Below are positions 9,122 through 18,423 of a stretch of DNA of 64,000 bases, one piece after another. Below the pieces are notes generated by a model. It was not told where the DNA came from. It ran no database searches and saw only the letters and a program-made list of their open reading frames with translations. Position 1 is the first letter of the stretch. Each line of letters begins with the position of its first letter. Both the position numbers and the translations under genes were made by a program. Location: NCBI RefSeq assembly GCF_900100005.1, contig NZ_FNEB01000001.1:372001-436000 (forward strand), written 5' to 3'. The DNA is from Lutimaribacter saemankumensis (GTDB lineage: Bacteria; Pseudomonadota; Alphaproteobacteria; Rhodobacterales; Rhodobacteraceae).

Positions 9122-10594
9122 ATGACCACGCCGCAAACCATCCGTTTCGCCGAAACCGATCTGGACGCCATCGCGGCGCATGAGGGGCGGGTTGCCATCA
9201 TTGTTACCCCGGACGGCAAGCTTGACCCGGCCGCGCGCCGGGTCAATCGCCTGACCAAGGGCGCCGTTGCCCGGCTTGCCGACTCGGCACGTTGGGGCAA
9301 GGCCAAGGCGGGCGATGTGACGACGCTGGTGATGCCGGTGGGTCTGGCCGCCGAGGCGCTGGATGTCCTGTGCCTCCCGCGGCGCCCATCGGTAGACGAA
9401 GCGCGGCGTGCCGGTGTGGAACTGGCCAAGGTCCAGGGCGGCAAGGCTCTTTTGGCTTTGATGGGCGGCACGACACGGATCGAGCATCTTGCGCTCGGTC
9501 TTGCGTTGCGTGCGTATGATTTCGCCGATCACCGGACATCGGAAGACGACAAGGGCACGGCCGAAGCCGTGTTGATGGTCACCAGGCCCGACGAAGCGAA
9601 AACCGCAGCCGCGCCTTTGCTGGCGGTGGCCAAAGGCGTCTTCTTTACCCGCGATCTCGTGAGCGAACCTGCCAACATCCTGACCACGACGGAATTCGCC
9701 AAGCGTCTGACCGAAATGGAAAAACTTGGCCTGAAGGTCGAGGTTCTGGAAGAAAAGGACATGGAAAAGCTGGGCATGGGCAGCCTGCTGTCGGTCGGAC
9801 AAGGCAGCGACAGCCCTTCCAAGCTGGTGGTGATGCGCTGGGACGGCGGCAAGAAAGGCGAGGCGCCGCTGGCGCTTGTCGGCAAGGGCGTCGTGTTCGA
9901 CACCGGCGGCATCAGCCTGAAACCCGCCGCAGGCATGGAAGACATGACCATGGACATGGGCGGCGCGGGCGTTGTCGCGGGCGTGATGCGCGCCATCGCG
10001 CTGCGCAAGGCCAAGGCCAATGTCGTGGGGCTGGTGGGGCTGGTCGAAAACATGCCCTCGGGCAATGCCACGCGCCCCGGCGACATCGTGAAATCCATGA
10101 AGGGCGACACGATCGAGGTGATCAACACCGACGCCGAAGGCCGGCTCGTTCTGGCCGATGTGATGTGGTACGCGCAGGACCGGTTCAAGCCCGTGGGCAT
10201 GATCGACCTGGCCACGCTGACGGGTGCGTGCATCATAGCGCTCGGGCATGAAAACGCGGCCGTGTTCTCGAACAACGACACGCTGGCCGATCAGTTTCTC
10301 AAGGCCGCGGCGGCCGAGGGCGAGGGCGCCTGGCGCATGCCGCTGGGCAAGGCGTATGACGACATGCTCAAAAGCCCCATCGCGGACATGAAGAACGTGG
10401 GCGGGCGTCCGGCCGGGTCGATCACCGCCGCGCAGTTCCTGCAGCGCTTCGTCAAGGACGACACGCCGTGGATTCACCTCGACATCGCGGGCGTCGCGCA
10501 TGTGAAATCCGACACCGCATATGCGCCCAAGGGTGCAACGGGTTGGGGCGTCATGGCGCTGAACCGTCTGATCGAAGACACGATGGAAGGCTAG
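9122..10594 (+). CDS. pepA: Leucyl aminopeptidase (M17 family)
   Basis: This is a cytosolic two-metal exopeptidase that removes N-terminal amino acids. The 490-residue product has the M17 signature NTDAEGRL (335-342), and metal and substrate residues in GKGVVFDTGGISLKP and the MDMGGAGVV segment. AAGGGAG lies 5 bases before the ATG. The longer open frame upstream overlaps the divergent promoter region and is rejected. It pairs with holC 7 bases downstream; a pepA-holC pair is a familiar arrangement in proteobacteria. Confidence 0.95.
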   Translation: MTTPQTIRFAETDLDAIAAHEGRVAIIVTPDGKLDPAARRVNRLTKGAVARLADSARWGKAKAGDVTTLVMPVGLAAEALDVLCLPRRPSVDEARRAGVELAKVQGGKALLALMGGTTRIEHLALGLALRAYDFADHRTSEDDKGTAEAVLMVTRPDEAKTAAAPLLAVAKGVFFTRDLVSEPANILTTTEFAKRLTEMEKLGLKVEVLEEKDMEKLGMGSLLSVGQGSDSPSKLVVMRWDGGKKGEAPLALVGKGVVFDTGGISLKPAAGMEDMTMDMGGAGVVAGVMRAIALRKAKANVVGLVGLVENMPSGNATRPGDIVKSMKGDTIEVINTDAEGRLVLADVMWYAQDRFKPVGMIDLATLTGACIIALGHENAAVFSNNDTLADQFLKAAAAEGEGAWRMPLGKAYDDMLKSPIADMKNVGGRPAGSITAAQFLQRFVKDDTPWIHLDIAGVAHVKSDTAYAPKGATGWGVMALNRLIEDTMEG

Positions 10595-10601
10595 GGGCGC
10601 G

Positions 10602-11063
10602 TTGGGGGCGGCATTTTTCTACCACCTGACACGCAGCCCGCTGGAACGCGCGTTGCAGATGCTGCTGGAGCGCTCTCTGGCCAACGGGTGGCGGGTCGTG
10701 GTGCGTGGAAACGATCCCGCGCGGATGGATTGGCTGGACCAGAAATTGTGGCTGGGGACAGAGGACCAGTTTCTGCCGCACGGTTTGTCGGGCGGCGCGC
10801 ATGACGCGCTGCAACCGGTTCTTCTGACCTGTGCCGCCGAGGCGCCCAACGATCCCGCATGCCTGATGGCCGTCGACGGGGCCGATGTGTCGCCACAGGA
10901 AGTGCAGTCGCTGGACCGCGTATGCATCCTGTTCGACGGGCAGGACGACAGTGCCGTTTCGGTGGCGCGTGGCCAGTGGAAAACGCTGACCGATGCTGGC
11001 TGCGCCGCGCAATACTGGTCGGAAGAATCCGGCCGCTGGGAAAAGAAGGCGGAAAAGGGCTGA
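10602..11063 (+). CDS. holC: DNA polymerase III chi subunit
   Basis: HolC links the clamp loader to single-stranded DNA-binding protein at the replication fork. The 153-residue protein matches the family from FFYHLTRSPLERAL through WLGTEDQFLPHG. The only plausible start is TTG at 10602, preceded by AAGGCTAGGGG, which places a ribosome site at a reasonable distance. It probably shares a transcript with pepA. Confidence 0.9.
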   Translation: MGAAFFYHLTRSPLERALQMLLERSLANGWRVVVRGNDPARMDWLDQKLWLGTEDQFLPHGLSGGAHDALQPVLLTCAAEAPNDPACLMAVDGADVSPQEVQSLDRVCILFDGQDDSAVSVARGQWKTLTDAGCAAQYWSEESGRWEKKAEKG

Positions 11064-11090
11064 GCGGAAACCGCGCCCGCCTGCCAACCC

Positions 11091-11672
11091 CTATCGTGTC
11101 AGAACCAGCGCGCCGTCGGTGATTTCGATACGGGCATAGCGGTTGAGATAGCTCATCCCGAGAAGGGAAATGTCCATCTGCCCGTCATTGACGAAGGCCC
11201 GCACGCCATCGTCCTCGATCGCGCCGATCGCCAGCCGGTCAAGCCTTACGGGCGCAGTGGCCACGGGGCCGTTGGCGCTGTAGGCGCGGCCTGAAAAGAT
11301 AAGGTCGTCCATCGCGATACCGGCGGTTTCCGCATCCTCGCGGCTGAGAACGATTTCGGTCGCGCCCGTGTCAACGACGAAGCGGATGGGCTGACCGTTG
11401 ACCTCGGCGGTGACGTAGTAGTGCCCGTCAGGCGCGCGCGGCAGTTCGATCCGGCCTTCCGAGGCGAGAACGGTCTGGCGCGGCATCACCGTGTTTCGGA
11501 TATCGCCCCACATGCCGACCGCCGCGATCACCCCCAGAAACAGCAGCCCCCAGACAACGGCGTGCTGCATCGTGCGGCCAAGATTGTTGCGGTTCTGAAC
11601 GACGAACCAAAAGGTGATCGCCGTGCCCAGCACGACGAGATACAGCAGGTTTCCGATTTCGATGTCGTTCAT
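11091..11672 (-). CDS. Membrane-anchored retropepsin-like aspartic protease
   Basis: This is a 193-residue protein with two N-terminal membrane segments (about 7-25 and 38-54) and a periplasmic single-domain aspartic protease fold. The catalytic motif is DTGA (D101-T-G) within FVVDTGATEIVLS, and a second conserved block is LGMSYLNRYARIEI. One catalytic Asp per chain implies action as a homodimer, as known for retropepsins. The family is conserved in Alphaproteobacteria and its substrate is not known to me. It converges on holC with a 27-base gap. Confidence 0.85.
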   Translation of the reverse strand: MNDIEIGNLLYLVVLGTAITFWFVVQNRNNLGRTMQHAVVWGLLFLGVIAAVGMWGDIRNTVMPRQTVLASEGRIELPRAPDGHYYVTAEVNGQPIRFVVDTGATEIVLSREDAETAGIAMDDLIFSGRAYSANGPVATAPVRLDRLAIGAIEDDGVRAFVNDGQMDISLLGMSYLNRYARIEITDGALVLTR

Positions 11673-11733
11673 GTCAGACCCCTTGGCGCGCCTTTCCGAT
11701 ATAGGCACGCGGGCAGGGGGCAGCAACCTGCGC

Positions 11734-12351
11734 CTAGCTGGCAAAACCAAAGGCGCGCAGCCCGTCCAGAACGAACTGGACCGACAGCGCGGCCAGCAAC
11801 ATCCCCAGCAGGCGCGTGACGACATTGATCCCCGTCTTGCCAAGCGCGCGCTCCAGCAATCCCGCCGAGAGGAACAGCAGCAGCACGATCAGCAATACCG
11901 CCACCATCACGGCCAGCGTGGCAACCAATCCCTGCCAGCCCGGCGATTGACCCGCCAGCAGGATGACCGAGGCGATGGCACCAGGCCCCGCGATCAGCGG
12001 AATCGCAAGCGGGAACACCGATGGGTCGGGACCGTCCTCTTCGTCGGCCTGATCCTCGCGGCGCTTGGTGCGGCGTTCGAACAACATGTCGAGCGCGGTC
12101 AGGAACAGCAAGACGCCGCCCGCAATGCGGAACGCGGGCATGGAGATACCCACGAACCCCAGCACCGCCTCGCCGAACGCCGCGAACAGGCACAGGATGA
12201 ACGCCGCCGTAACGCAGGCCCGCAACCCGATGGCCCGGCGCGCCTGTGCGGTCATGCCCTGCGTCAGCGCCACGAAAAGCGGCGTCAGGCCGATCGGGTC
12301 GATGATCACGAAGAGCGTGACAAAGGCGGTGATGAAAAACGCGGTATCCAT
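11734..12351 (-). CDS. MarC family inner-membrane protein
   Basis: This is a 205-residue protein with about six hydrophobic helices and the family's N-terminal DPIGLTPLFVALTQG block. MarC proteins (formerly UPF0056) have no established transport substrate, and the old link to antibiotic resistance in E. coli was not upheld. A charged loop (ERRTKRREDQADEED, near 92-106) interrupts the helices. The ATG at 12351 is where similarity begins. Confidence 0.88.
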   Translation of the reverse strand: MDTAFFITAFVTLFVIIDPIGLTPLFVALTQGMTAQARRAIGLRACVTAAFILCLFAAFGEAVLGFVGISMPAFRIAGGVLLFLTALDMLFERRTKRREDQADEEDGPDPSVFPLAIPLIAGPGAIASVILLAGQSPGWQGLVATLAVMVAVLLIVLLLFLSAGLLERALGKTGINVVTRLLGMLLAALSVQFVLDGLRAFGFAS

Positions 12352-12389
12352 GGGTGAGCCTTTGCAGATGCAGGGTGCCGGCGCAAGCG

Positions 12390-14252
12390 TCAGGCGCCCT
12401 GGGTCTCGGCCGCGTCCAGTTTTTCCTGTGCCGCCTCCCACAGGGTTTCGGCGCGCGCAAGCCCGTCCATTATCTCGGCGTATTTGCGGTTCCAGACCTC
12501 AAGCTCGCCGGCCTTGGCGTCTTCGTAAAGCGAAGGGTCTGCCAGCTTGGCCGACAGTTTCTCGCGCATCTCTTCGATCTTGGTTACGCGCTCTTCGCAT
12601 TTGCGCAGTTCGGCGCGCAGGGCCAGGATTTCGTCGCGGCTGGCGCGTTTGGGCTTGGGGCTTTCCTTGGCCTTCTGCGATTTCGCTGGCGTATCGACCG
12701 CCAGGAGCATCTTGCGGTAACTTTCGAGATCGTCCTGGTAAGGCGTGACCGCCCCGTCCTTGACCAGCCACAGCCGGTCAGCCACCAGGCTGAGAAGGTG
12801 CATGTCGTGACTGATCAGGATCACCGCGCCGGTATAGGTGTTCAACGCCTCGACCAGCGCCTCGCGGCTTTCGATATCGAGATGGTTGGTCGGTTCGTCC
12901 AAGATCAGAAGATGTGGCGCATCGAGCGTCGCCAGCAGCAGCGACAGCCGCGCCTTTTGTCCGCCCGACAGGCGGCCGACCTCGGTTTCCGCCTGATCGG
13001 CCATCAGCCCGAATCCGGCCAGCCTGGCGCGCAGTTGCGCCGGTGCCTGATCCGGCAGAACGCGGCGCAGGTGCTGGACCGGCGTTTCGTCCAGATGCAA
13101 CTCGTCCACCTGGTGCTGGGCGAAAAACCCGATGCGCAGTTTGGACGACCGGGTGATCCGGCCCTCCATCGGGGTCAGACGGTCCGACAGCAGCTTGGCG
13201 AGCGTCGATTTGCCCTGACCGTTCTTGCCAAGCAGCGCGATCCGGTCGTCCTGGTCGATGCGCAGGTTCAGATTGCGCAGCACCGGCTTGCCGTCATAGC
13301 CCACGCTGACGCCCTCGGTTGCCAGGATCGGCGGCGAAAGCTCTTCGGGTTCGGGAAAGGTAAAAACCCGCCGAGCGGCCTCTTCGGGGGCGGCGATGAA
13401 ATCCATCTTTTCGATCATCTTCAGACGCGCCTGCGCCTGCTTGGCCTTGCTCGCCTTGTAGCGGAACCTGTCCACGAAACTTTGCAGATGGGCGCGGCGG
13501 GCCTCTTGCTTTTTCGCCATCGCGGCCTGCACGGCGCGCTGTTCGGCGCGCTGGCGGGCGAACTGGTCGTAGGGGCCGGAATAGTAGGTCAGTTTGCGAT
13601 CTTCGAGATGCAGGATCGCTCCGACCGCCCGGTTCAAAAGGCCCCTGTCATGGCTGATGATGATGACCGTGTGCGGATATTTGTGCAGGTAGCTTTCCAG
13701 CCACAGCGCGCCTTCGAGGTCGAGATAGTTCGTCGGCTCGTCCAACAGCAGCAGATCGGGCTGTGCGAACAGCACCCCCGCCAGCGCGACGCGCATCCGC
13801 CAGCCGCCCGAAAAAGCCGAACAGGGCATAAGCTGTTCCTCGGCGTCGAAGCCCAACCCCCGCAGGATCGAACTCGCCCGGCCTTCGGCCGACCACGCGT
13901 CGATATCGGCGAGACGCGTTTGGATATCCGCGATGCGGGCGGGGTCCGTGGCAGTGTCCGCCTCGGCCATGAGCGCCGCGCGTTCGGTATCGGCGGCGAG
14001 AACGGTATCGAGCAGCGACACCTCGTTTCCCGGCACCTCTTGCGCCACGCCACCGACGCGCGCGCCCGATGGCAGCGAGATATCGCCGCCTTCAAGCGCA
14101 AGCTCGCCACGTATCAGGCGGAACAGCGTGGTCTTACCAGCCCCATTGCGGCCAACAAGGCCAACCTTGTGGCCATCGGGGATGACGGCGCTTGCGCCGT
14201 CGAACAGGGGGCGCCCTTCGACCGAATAGGAGATATCCGAGATCTTCAACAT
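12390..14252 (-). CDS. ABC-F family ATPase (YheS/Uup type)
   Basis: This is a 620-residue soluble protein with two ATP-binding cassettes in tandem and no membrane helices, the mark of ABC-F ribosome-associated factors. The first cassette has Walker A GRNGAGKTT (35-43) and signature FSGGWRMRVAL. The second has GKNGQGKS and signature LSGGQKARLSLL. The linker between them is rich in charged residues, and the C-terminus (about 540-620) looks like the Uup-type coiled coil. The start is at MLKISDISYSVEG. Whether it acts on stalled ribosomes or in resistance cannot be told from sequence. Confidence 0.92.
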   Translation of the reverse strand: MLKISDISYSVEGRPLFDGASAVIPDGHKVGLVGRNGAGKTTLFRLIRGELALEGGDISLPSGARVGGVAQEVPGNEVSLLDTVLAADTERAALMAEADTATDPARIADIQTRLADIDAWSAEGRASSILRGLGFDAEEQLMPCSAFSGGWRMRVALAGVLFAQPDLLLLDEPTNYLDLEGALWLESYLHKYPHTVIIISHDRGLLNRAVGAILHLEDRKLTYYSGPYDQFARQRAEQRAVQAAMAKKQEARRAHLQSFVDRFRYKASKAKQAQARLKMIEKMDFIAAPEEAARRVFTFPEPEELSPPILATEGVSVGYDGKPVLRNLNLRIDQDDRIALLGKNGQGKSTLAKLLSDRLTPMEGRITRSSKLRIGFFAQHQVDELHLDETPVQHLRRVLPDQAPAQLRARLAGFGLMADQAETEVGRLSGGQKARLSLLLATLDAPHLLILDEPTNHLDIESREALVEALNTYTGAVILISHDMHLLSLVADRLWLVKDGAVTPYQDDLESYRKMLLAVDTPAKSQKAKESPKPKRASRDEILALRAELRKCEERVTKIEEMREKLSAKLADPSLYEDAKAGELEVWNRKYAEIMDGLARAETLWEAAQEKLDAAETQGA

Positions 14253-14355
14253 GATGGCCCTGTAACAGAGGGTGTGCGCCGCTGCCAGAGGTCTCGGCCT
14301 TGCACAGCGCGGCAAGCGGGCGTAGCCATAAGCGCGCAACAAGACATGATTTCTC

Positions 14356-15540
14356 ATGACCCTTCCCAAGAAACCCAGCCTGCTGACGCTGGTTCTGCTG
14401 ACTTCGATCAGCGTGCTGTCGTTGAATCTCTTTCTGCCCTCGCTCAGCCGGATCGCGGCCGAGTTCGAGGCAGACTATGCTTTGGTGTCGCTTTCCATCG
14501 GCGGCTACCTCGCGGTGTCGGCGGTGTTGCAGGTGATCATGGGGCCGCTGTCGGATCTGTACGGGCGCAGGCCGGTCCTTTTGGCGGGGCTGGCCATCTT
14601 CGTGGCCGCATCGGTCGGATGCTACCTGGCGCAGGATATCTGGGTGTTTCTGGGCTTTCGCCTGCTGCAAAGCGCGGTGGTCTGCGCAATGGTCATCAGC
14701 CGCGCCGTGGTGCGCGACATCGCGCCCCAGGCCGAGGCCGCGCGTCTGCTGGGCCTGATCGGCACAGCGATGGCGCTGGCCCCGCTCATGGGTCCGGTGC
14801 TGGGCGGTGTTCTGGATGAGCTGTTCGGCTGGCGCGCGAATTTCGCGGCCTTCGTTCTGATCGGACTGGCGATGTTCGCGCTGACCTGGGTCGACCTGCC
14901 GGAAACCAACCCGCATCTTGGGGCAGGCTTTGCACGCCATTTCCGCAGCTATCCCGAATTGCTGGGCGTGCCGCTGTTCTGGGCGCATTGTGGCAGCCTG
15001 GTGTTTTCGGTGGGCGGCTTTTACGCCTTTCTGGGCGGTGCCCCTCAGGTGGCCGAGGCGCAATTCGGCCTGTCGCCCGCCTGGGTCGGCGTGGGCATGG
15101 GCAGCATCTCGGCAGGCTTCATGCTGGGCAACTACCTGACGGGGCGCCTGTCGGGCCGGGTGCCGCTGTCGCGGATCGTGCTGGCGGGGCGTTGGCTTGC
15201 TCTGATCGGGCCGGCGCTTGGGGTTGTGCTGTTTTCGCTGGGCGCAAATCACCCGCTTTTCATGTTCGGCTGCGTTCTGTTCATCGGGCTGGGCAACGGG
15301 CTGACCATTCCCGGCGTGAATGCCAGCGTCATGTCGGTCGCCCCGCATCTGGCCGGCAGCGCATCGGGGCTGTCGGGTGCGCTGACACTTGCGGGCGGTG
15401 CCGCGCTGACCGCCGTGTCGGGGCTCGTCGTGGGCGGGGCAGGGGGCGCGCTGGCGCTGCTGTCGCTTCTGGTCGCCGTTTCGGCACTGGCGCTGTTCTC
15501 GGCGCAATATGCCTACCGGCTCGAAGCCCGCACAGCCTGA
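14356..15540 (+). CDS. Bcr/CflA-type multidrug MFS exporter
   Basis: This is a 394-residue, 12-helix major facilitator. The MFS loop motif GPLSDLYGRRPVLL (after helix 2) and the helix-4/5 region VISRAVVRDIAPQAEAARLLG fit the drug:H+ antiporter 1 group. It diverges from the ABC-F gene across about 100 bases. The substrate cannot be assigned. Confidence 0.88.
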   Translation: MTLPKKPSLLTLVLLTSISVLSLNLFLPSLSRIAAEFEADYALVSLSIGGYLAVSAVLQVIMGPLSDLYGRRPVLLAGLAIFVAASVGCYLAQDIWVFLGFRLLQSAVVCAMVISRAVVRDIAPQAEAARLLGLIGTAMALAPLMGPVLGGVLDELFGWRANFAAFVLIGLAMFALTWVDLPETNPHLGAGFARHFRSYPELLGVPLFWAHCGSLVFSVGGFYAFLGGAPQVAEAQFGLSPAWVGVGMGSISAGFMLGNYLTGRLSGRVPLSRIVLAGRWLALIGPALGVVLFSLGANHPLFMFGCVLFIGLGNGLTIPGVNASVMSVAPHLAGSASGLSGALTLAGGAALTAVSGLVVGGAGGALALLSLLVAVSALALFSAQYAYRLEARTA

Positions 15541-15646
15541 CCAATCGCGGCTTTTCAAGCCACCAAAGCCATGCTAGAGCGCGCCTCGATCCATACAGCC
15601 CGCGGCATGGGGCCGCGCGCATACGAAAACAGGACGGAAAACCGAC

Positions 15647-16069
15647 ATGGCCATTCAGCGCACGTTTAGCATCATCAAGCCCGACGCCACCAAGCGCAAC
15701 CTGACCGGCGCGATCAACGCCAAGATCGAGGCCGCCGGCCTGCGTATCATCGCGCAAAAGCGCATTCATCTGACCAAGGCACAGGCCGGCGTGTTCTACG
15801 AAGTGCACAAGGAACGCCCCTTCTATGACGAACTGTGCGAATTCATGGCCTCCGGCCCGATCGTCGTGCAGGTTCTGGAAGGCGAAGACGCCATCGCGAA
15901 AAACCGCGAAGTGATGGGCGCCACCAACCCCGAAGAAGCCGCCGAAGGCACCATCCGCAAGGAATTCGCGCTGTCGATCGGTGAAAACTCGGTCCACGGT
16001 TCGGACGGCGAAGACACTGCCAAGGTCGAAATCGCCTACTTCTTCTCGGGTCTGGAACTGGTCGGCTAA
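15647..16069 (+). CDS. ndk: Nucleoside diphosphate kinase
   Basis: Ndk transfers the gamma phosphate of ATP to nucleoside diphosphates through a phosphohistidine. The 140-residue product carries the active-site His117 in SVHGSD and the N-terminal [10 protein letters not shown] segment. An AGGACGGA ribosome site lies about 9 bases before the ATG. Its stop overlaps the convergent TfoX-domain gene by 4 bases. Confidence 0.97.
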   Translation: MAIQRTFSIIKPDATKRNLTGAINAKIEAAGLRIIAQKRIHLTKAQAGVFYEVHKERPFYDELCEFMASGPIVVQVLEGEDAIAKNREVMGATNPEEAAEGTIRKEFALSIGENSVHGSDGEDTAKVEIAYFFSGLELVG

Positions 16070-16398
16070 CGCCGCCGTTCGATCACCCCGATTTCCGCAA
16101 GGGCCGCGTCCAGCCGGGCGCGGCCCTTGTCGTGCCGGCTGGCCTTCAGGGCATCGAACCGTGCGCGCAGGGCCTTTTTCTCGTCGCCCTTGCAATCGTT
16201 CCAGGGGCGGCCCTGCAGCGCCATGACCAGCACATAATAGCCGATGAAATGCGGCCGTACACCTGCCGCCAGCATCCGGCCATAGGCCTCGTCCGGGCCA
16301 AGGGCGCGCAGCTCTTCGGCGGAATGGATACCCGCACGGGCGCATTGCGCCTCGAAGGCGGGGCCAAGGTTGCGGATCGAGGAAACAGGTGCGCTCAT
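16066..16398 (-). CDS. TfoX/Sxy C-terminal domain protein
   Basis: This 110-residue protein consists only of the TfoX C-terminal helix-hairpin-helix-like domain ([27 protein letters not shown]) and a basic tail. The TfoX N-terminal domain is absent. In gammaproteobacteria the full TfoX/Sxy regulates competence. Stand-alone C-terminal domains are common in Rhodobacteraceae and have no established role. It overlaps the end of ndk on the other strand. Confidence 0.8.
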   Translation of the reverse strand: MSAPVSSIRNLGPAFEAQCARAGIHSAEELRALGPDEAYGRMLAAGVRPHFIGYYVLVMALQGRPWNDCKGDEKKALRARFDALKASRHDKGRARLDAALAEIGVIERRR

Positions 16399-16428
16399 GC
16401 AGTCACTCTATCGCGATCTGCGCATCTG

Positions 16429-17154
16429 TCAGCCACCGACGATCCAACCGACCACAAAGGCGACGAGTGCACAGACGGTGCCGACGATCACCGTTTCGCC
16501 CACGCAGCGGGCAAGCCGTTCCCCGGTTGCGTTCCAGCGTAGCAAGCCAAGCGCCGTCAATGCGCTGAGCGTGGCCAACACCGACAGCACGAAGGTACTC
16601 TGCGTGGCGTCGAACAGGAAATAGGGCACAAGCGGAATGCCCCCGAACACCAGGAAACTGCCAAAGGTGAACATCCCGTTGATCACGGGGTTTTCCACGT
16701 CAGGATTCGACATGCCGAATTCGTAGGTCATCATCATGTCGGCCATGAATTCCGGGTGACGGGCCAGAACGCGGGACGTCGTTTCCGCCTCGTCGGGATC
16801 GAGCCCGCGCTGCCGCAGGATGTCGACCATCTCCAGGCGTTCCTGTTCAGGATCGGATTTTATCCCGCGCAGTTCGTTGGCGCGGCGTGCGCGGTACAGA
16901 TCGGCCTGGCTTCGCGCCGACAGAAATTCGCCCAGGCCCATGCTGACACCGTCGGCAAAGAGATTCGCCAGCCCGAAGACCAAAACCGCCAATCCGCCGA
17001 TCTGCGCCACGCCGTCCGCTGCGGCCCCCGCAAACCCCGCAACGATGGCGAAAGTGGTCACGATTCCGTCATTGCCGCCATATACGATCTGCTTGAGAAA
17101 TTCCTGGGTGCGCCCCAGCTGATGCGCGTCGCGGCGGTGTGCTTGCCAATCCAT
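16429..17154 (-). CDS. VIT1/CCC1 family membrane protein
   Basis: This is a 241-residue protein with helices near 25-70 and three more toward the C-terminus, of the family that includes vacuolar iron transporters. The YGGNDGIVTTFAIVAGFAGA segment and GLANLFADGVSMGLGEFLSARSQ are family hallmarks. The cytoplasmic ERLEMVDILRQRGLDPDEAE stretch corresponds to the metal-binding loop. Iron or manganese transport is inferred from the family. The start MDWQAHRRDAHQ is preferred over the longer frame, which has no family match. Confidence 0.87.
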   Translation of the reverse strand: MDWQAHRRDAHQLGRTQEFLKQIVYGGNDGIVTTFAIVAGFAGAAADGVAQIGGLAVLVFGLANLFADGVSMGLGEFLSARSQADLYRARRANELRGIKSDPEQERLEMVDILRQRGLDPDEAETTSRVLARHPEFMADMMMTYEFGMSNPDVENPVINGMFTFGSFLVFGGIPLVPYFLFDATQSTFVLSVLATLSALTALGLLRWNATGERLARCVGETVIVGTVCALVAFVVGWIVGG

Positions 17155-17419
17155 CCGGGTCTCCGGCTGCCTGAATTGGCGGAACCATAGACGGCCCTGC
17201 GCGCGGCGCAACGGAAACAGGCCACGGGCAGGGAACTGATTATCGCACGAACCCGAAGCGTTCCTCGTAACGCACCCACCCTGCCACAACCGAAGATTGG
17301 CATGGCATCATGGGAAATTCGCGGGGAAAATCCTGCGTTTCACCGCATCGGCGATCTCTGGCCATAGCCGCGCGGAACACCTATAGTCGCGCCAACACGC
17401 CAATCACAGGACCGATCCA

Positions 17420-18370
17420 TTGCGCGACCTGAAAATCCCAGAACAACGCCACCCTGAAAAGGCACACCGCCCGGACAACGCCCAACCCCGCAAGCCCGAC
17501 TGGATTCGGGTCAAGGCGCCGACCTCGGACGGGTACCGCAAAACGCACCAGATCATGCGCGAGCACAAGCTGGTCACCGTCTGCGAAGAGGCCGGATGCC
17601 CCAATGCCGGCGAATGCTGGAGCCAGGGCCACGCCACGATGATGATCATGGGCGACATCTGCACGCGTGGATGCACCTTCTGCAACATCGCGACGGGGCG
17701 GCCGGAGTCTCTGGACGTGTTCGAACCGGGCCGCGTGGCCGACGCCGTGCAGAAGCTGGGTTTGAACCATGTCGTCATCACAAGCGTCGACCGCGACGAC
17801 CTCGAAGATGGCGGGGCCGAACATTTCGCCCAGACGATCCGCGCGATCCGCCACCGCTCGCCCGACACCACGATCGAAATCCTGACGCCCGATTTCCTCA
17901 AGGCCGCGCCCGGCGCGCTGGAAACCGTGGTTGCGGCGAAACCGGACGTGTTCAACCATAACCTGGAAACCGTGCCCGGCCTCTACCCCGAGGTCCGGCC
18001 CGGCGCGCGGTATTTCCATTCGCTGCGTCTGTTGCAGCGGGTCAAGGAAATGGACCCGGCGATGTTCACCAAGTCGGGCATCATGGTGGGCCTGGGCGAG
18101 GACAAGCAGGCCGTCCACCAGGTGATGGACGACATGCGCGCCGCCGATATCGATTTCCTGACCATCGGCCAGTACCTGCAGCCCACGCCGAAACACCACG
18201 CCGTTGACCGTTTCGTCACGCCCGAGGAATTCGCGGCCTACGAAAAAGCGGCCTATGGCAAGGGGTTCCTGATGGTTTCGGCCACACCGCTGACGCGCTC
18301 GTCCTACCATGCGGGCGACGATTTCGCCCGGCTGCGGGAAAACCGTCTGAAGAAACTGGGCCAGGTATAG
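17420..18370 (+). CDS. lipA: Lipoyl synthase
   Basis: LipA inserts two sulfurs into protein-bound octanoyl groups, using radical SAM chemistry. Both iron-sulfur clusters' ligands are visible: C55, C60 and C66 for the auxiliary cluster, and C81-x3-C85-x2-C88 for the SAM cluster. The C-terminal RSSYHAG carries the Ser that ligates the auxiliary cluster. The start appears to be TTG at 17420, after ACAGGA. An ATG start would lie inside conserved sequence. Length is 316. Confidence 0.95.
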   Translation: MRDLKIPEQRHPEKAHRPDNAQPRKPDWIRVKAPTSDGYRKTHQIMREHKLVTVCEEAGCPNAGECWSQGHATMMIMGDICTRGCTFCNIATGRPESLDVFEPGRVADAVQKLGLNHVVITSVDRDDLEDGGAEHFAQTIRAIRHRSPDTTIEILTPDFLKAAPGALETVVAAKPDVFNHNLETVPGLYPEVRPGARYFHSLRLLQRVKEMDPAMFTKSGIMVGLGEDKQAVHQVMDDMRAADIDFLTIGQYLQPTPKHHAVDRFVTPEEFAAYEKAAYGKGFLMVSATPLTRSSYHAGDDFARLRENRLKKLGQV

Positions 18371-18423
18371 GCCGATCACTGGTGTTGGGCTAAGCTGCGG
18401 CACGCCTTGCCGGAGCTTCGCCG

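Noticed and set aside
12354-14819. An 821-codon open frame on the + strand
   Set aside because: It lies opposite the ABC-F ATPase and has no recognisable domain.
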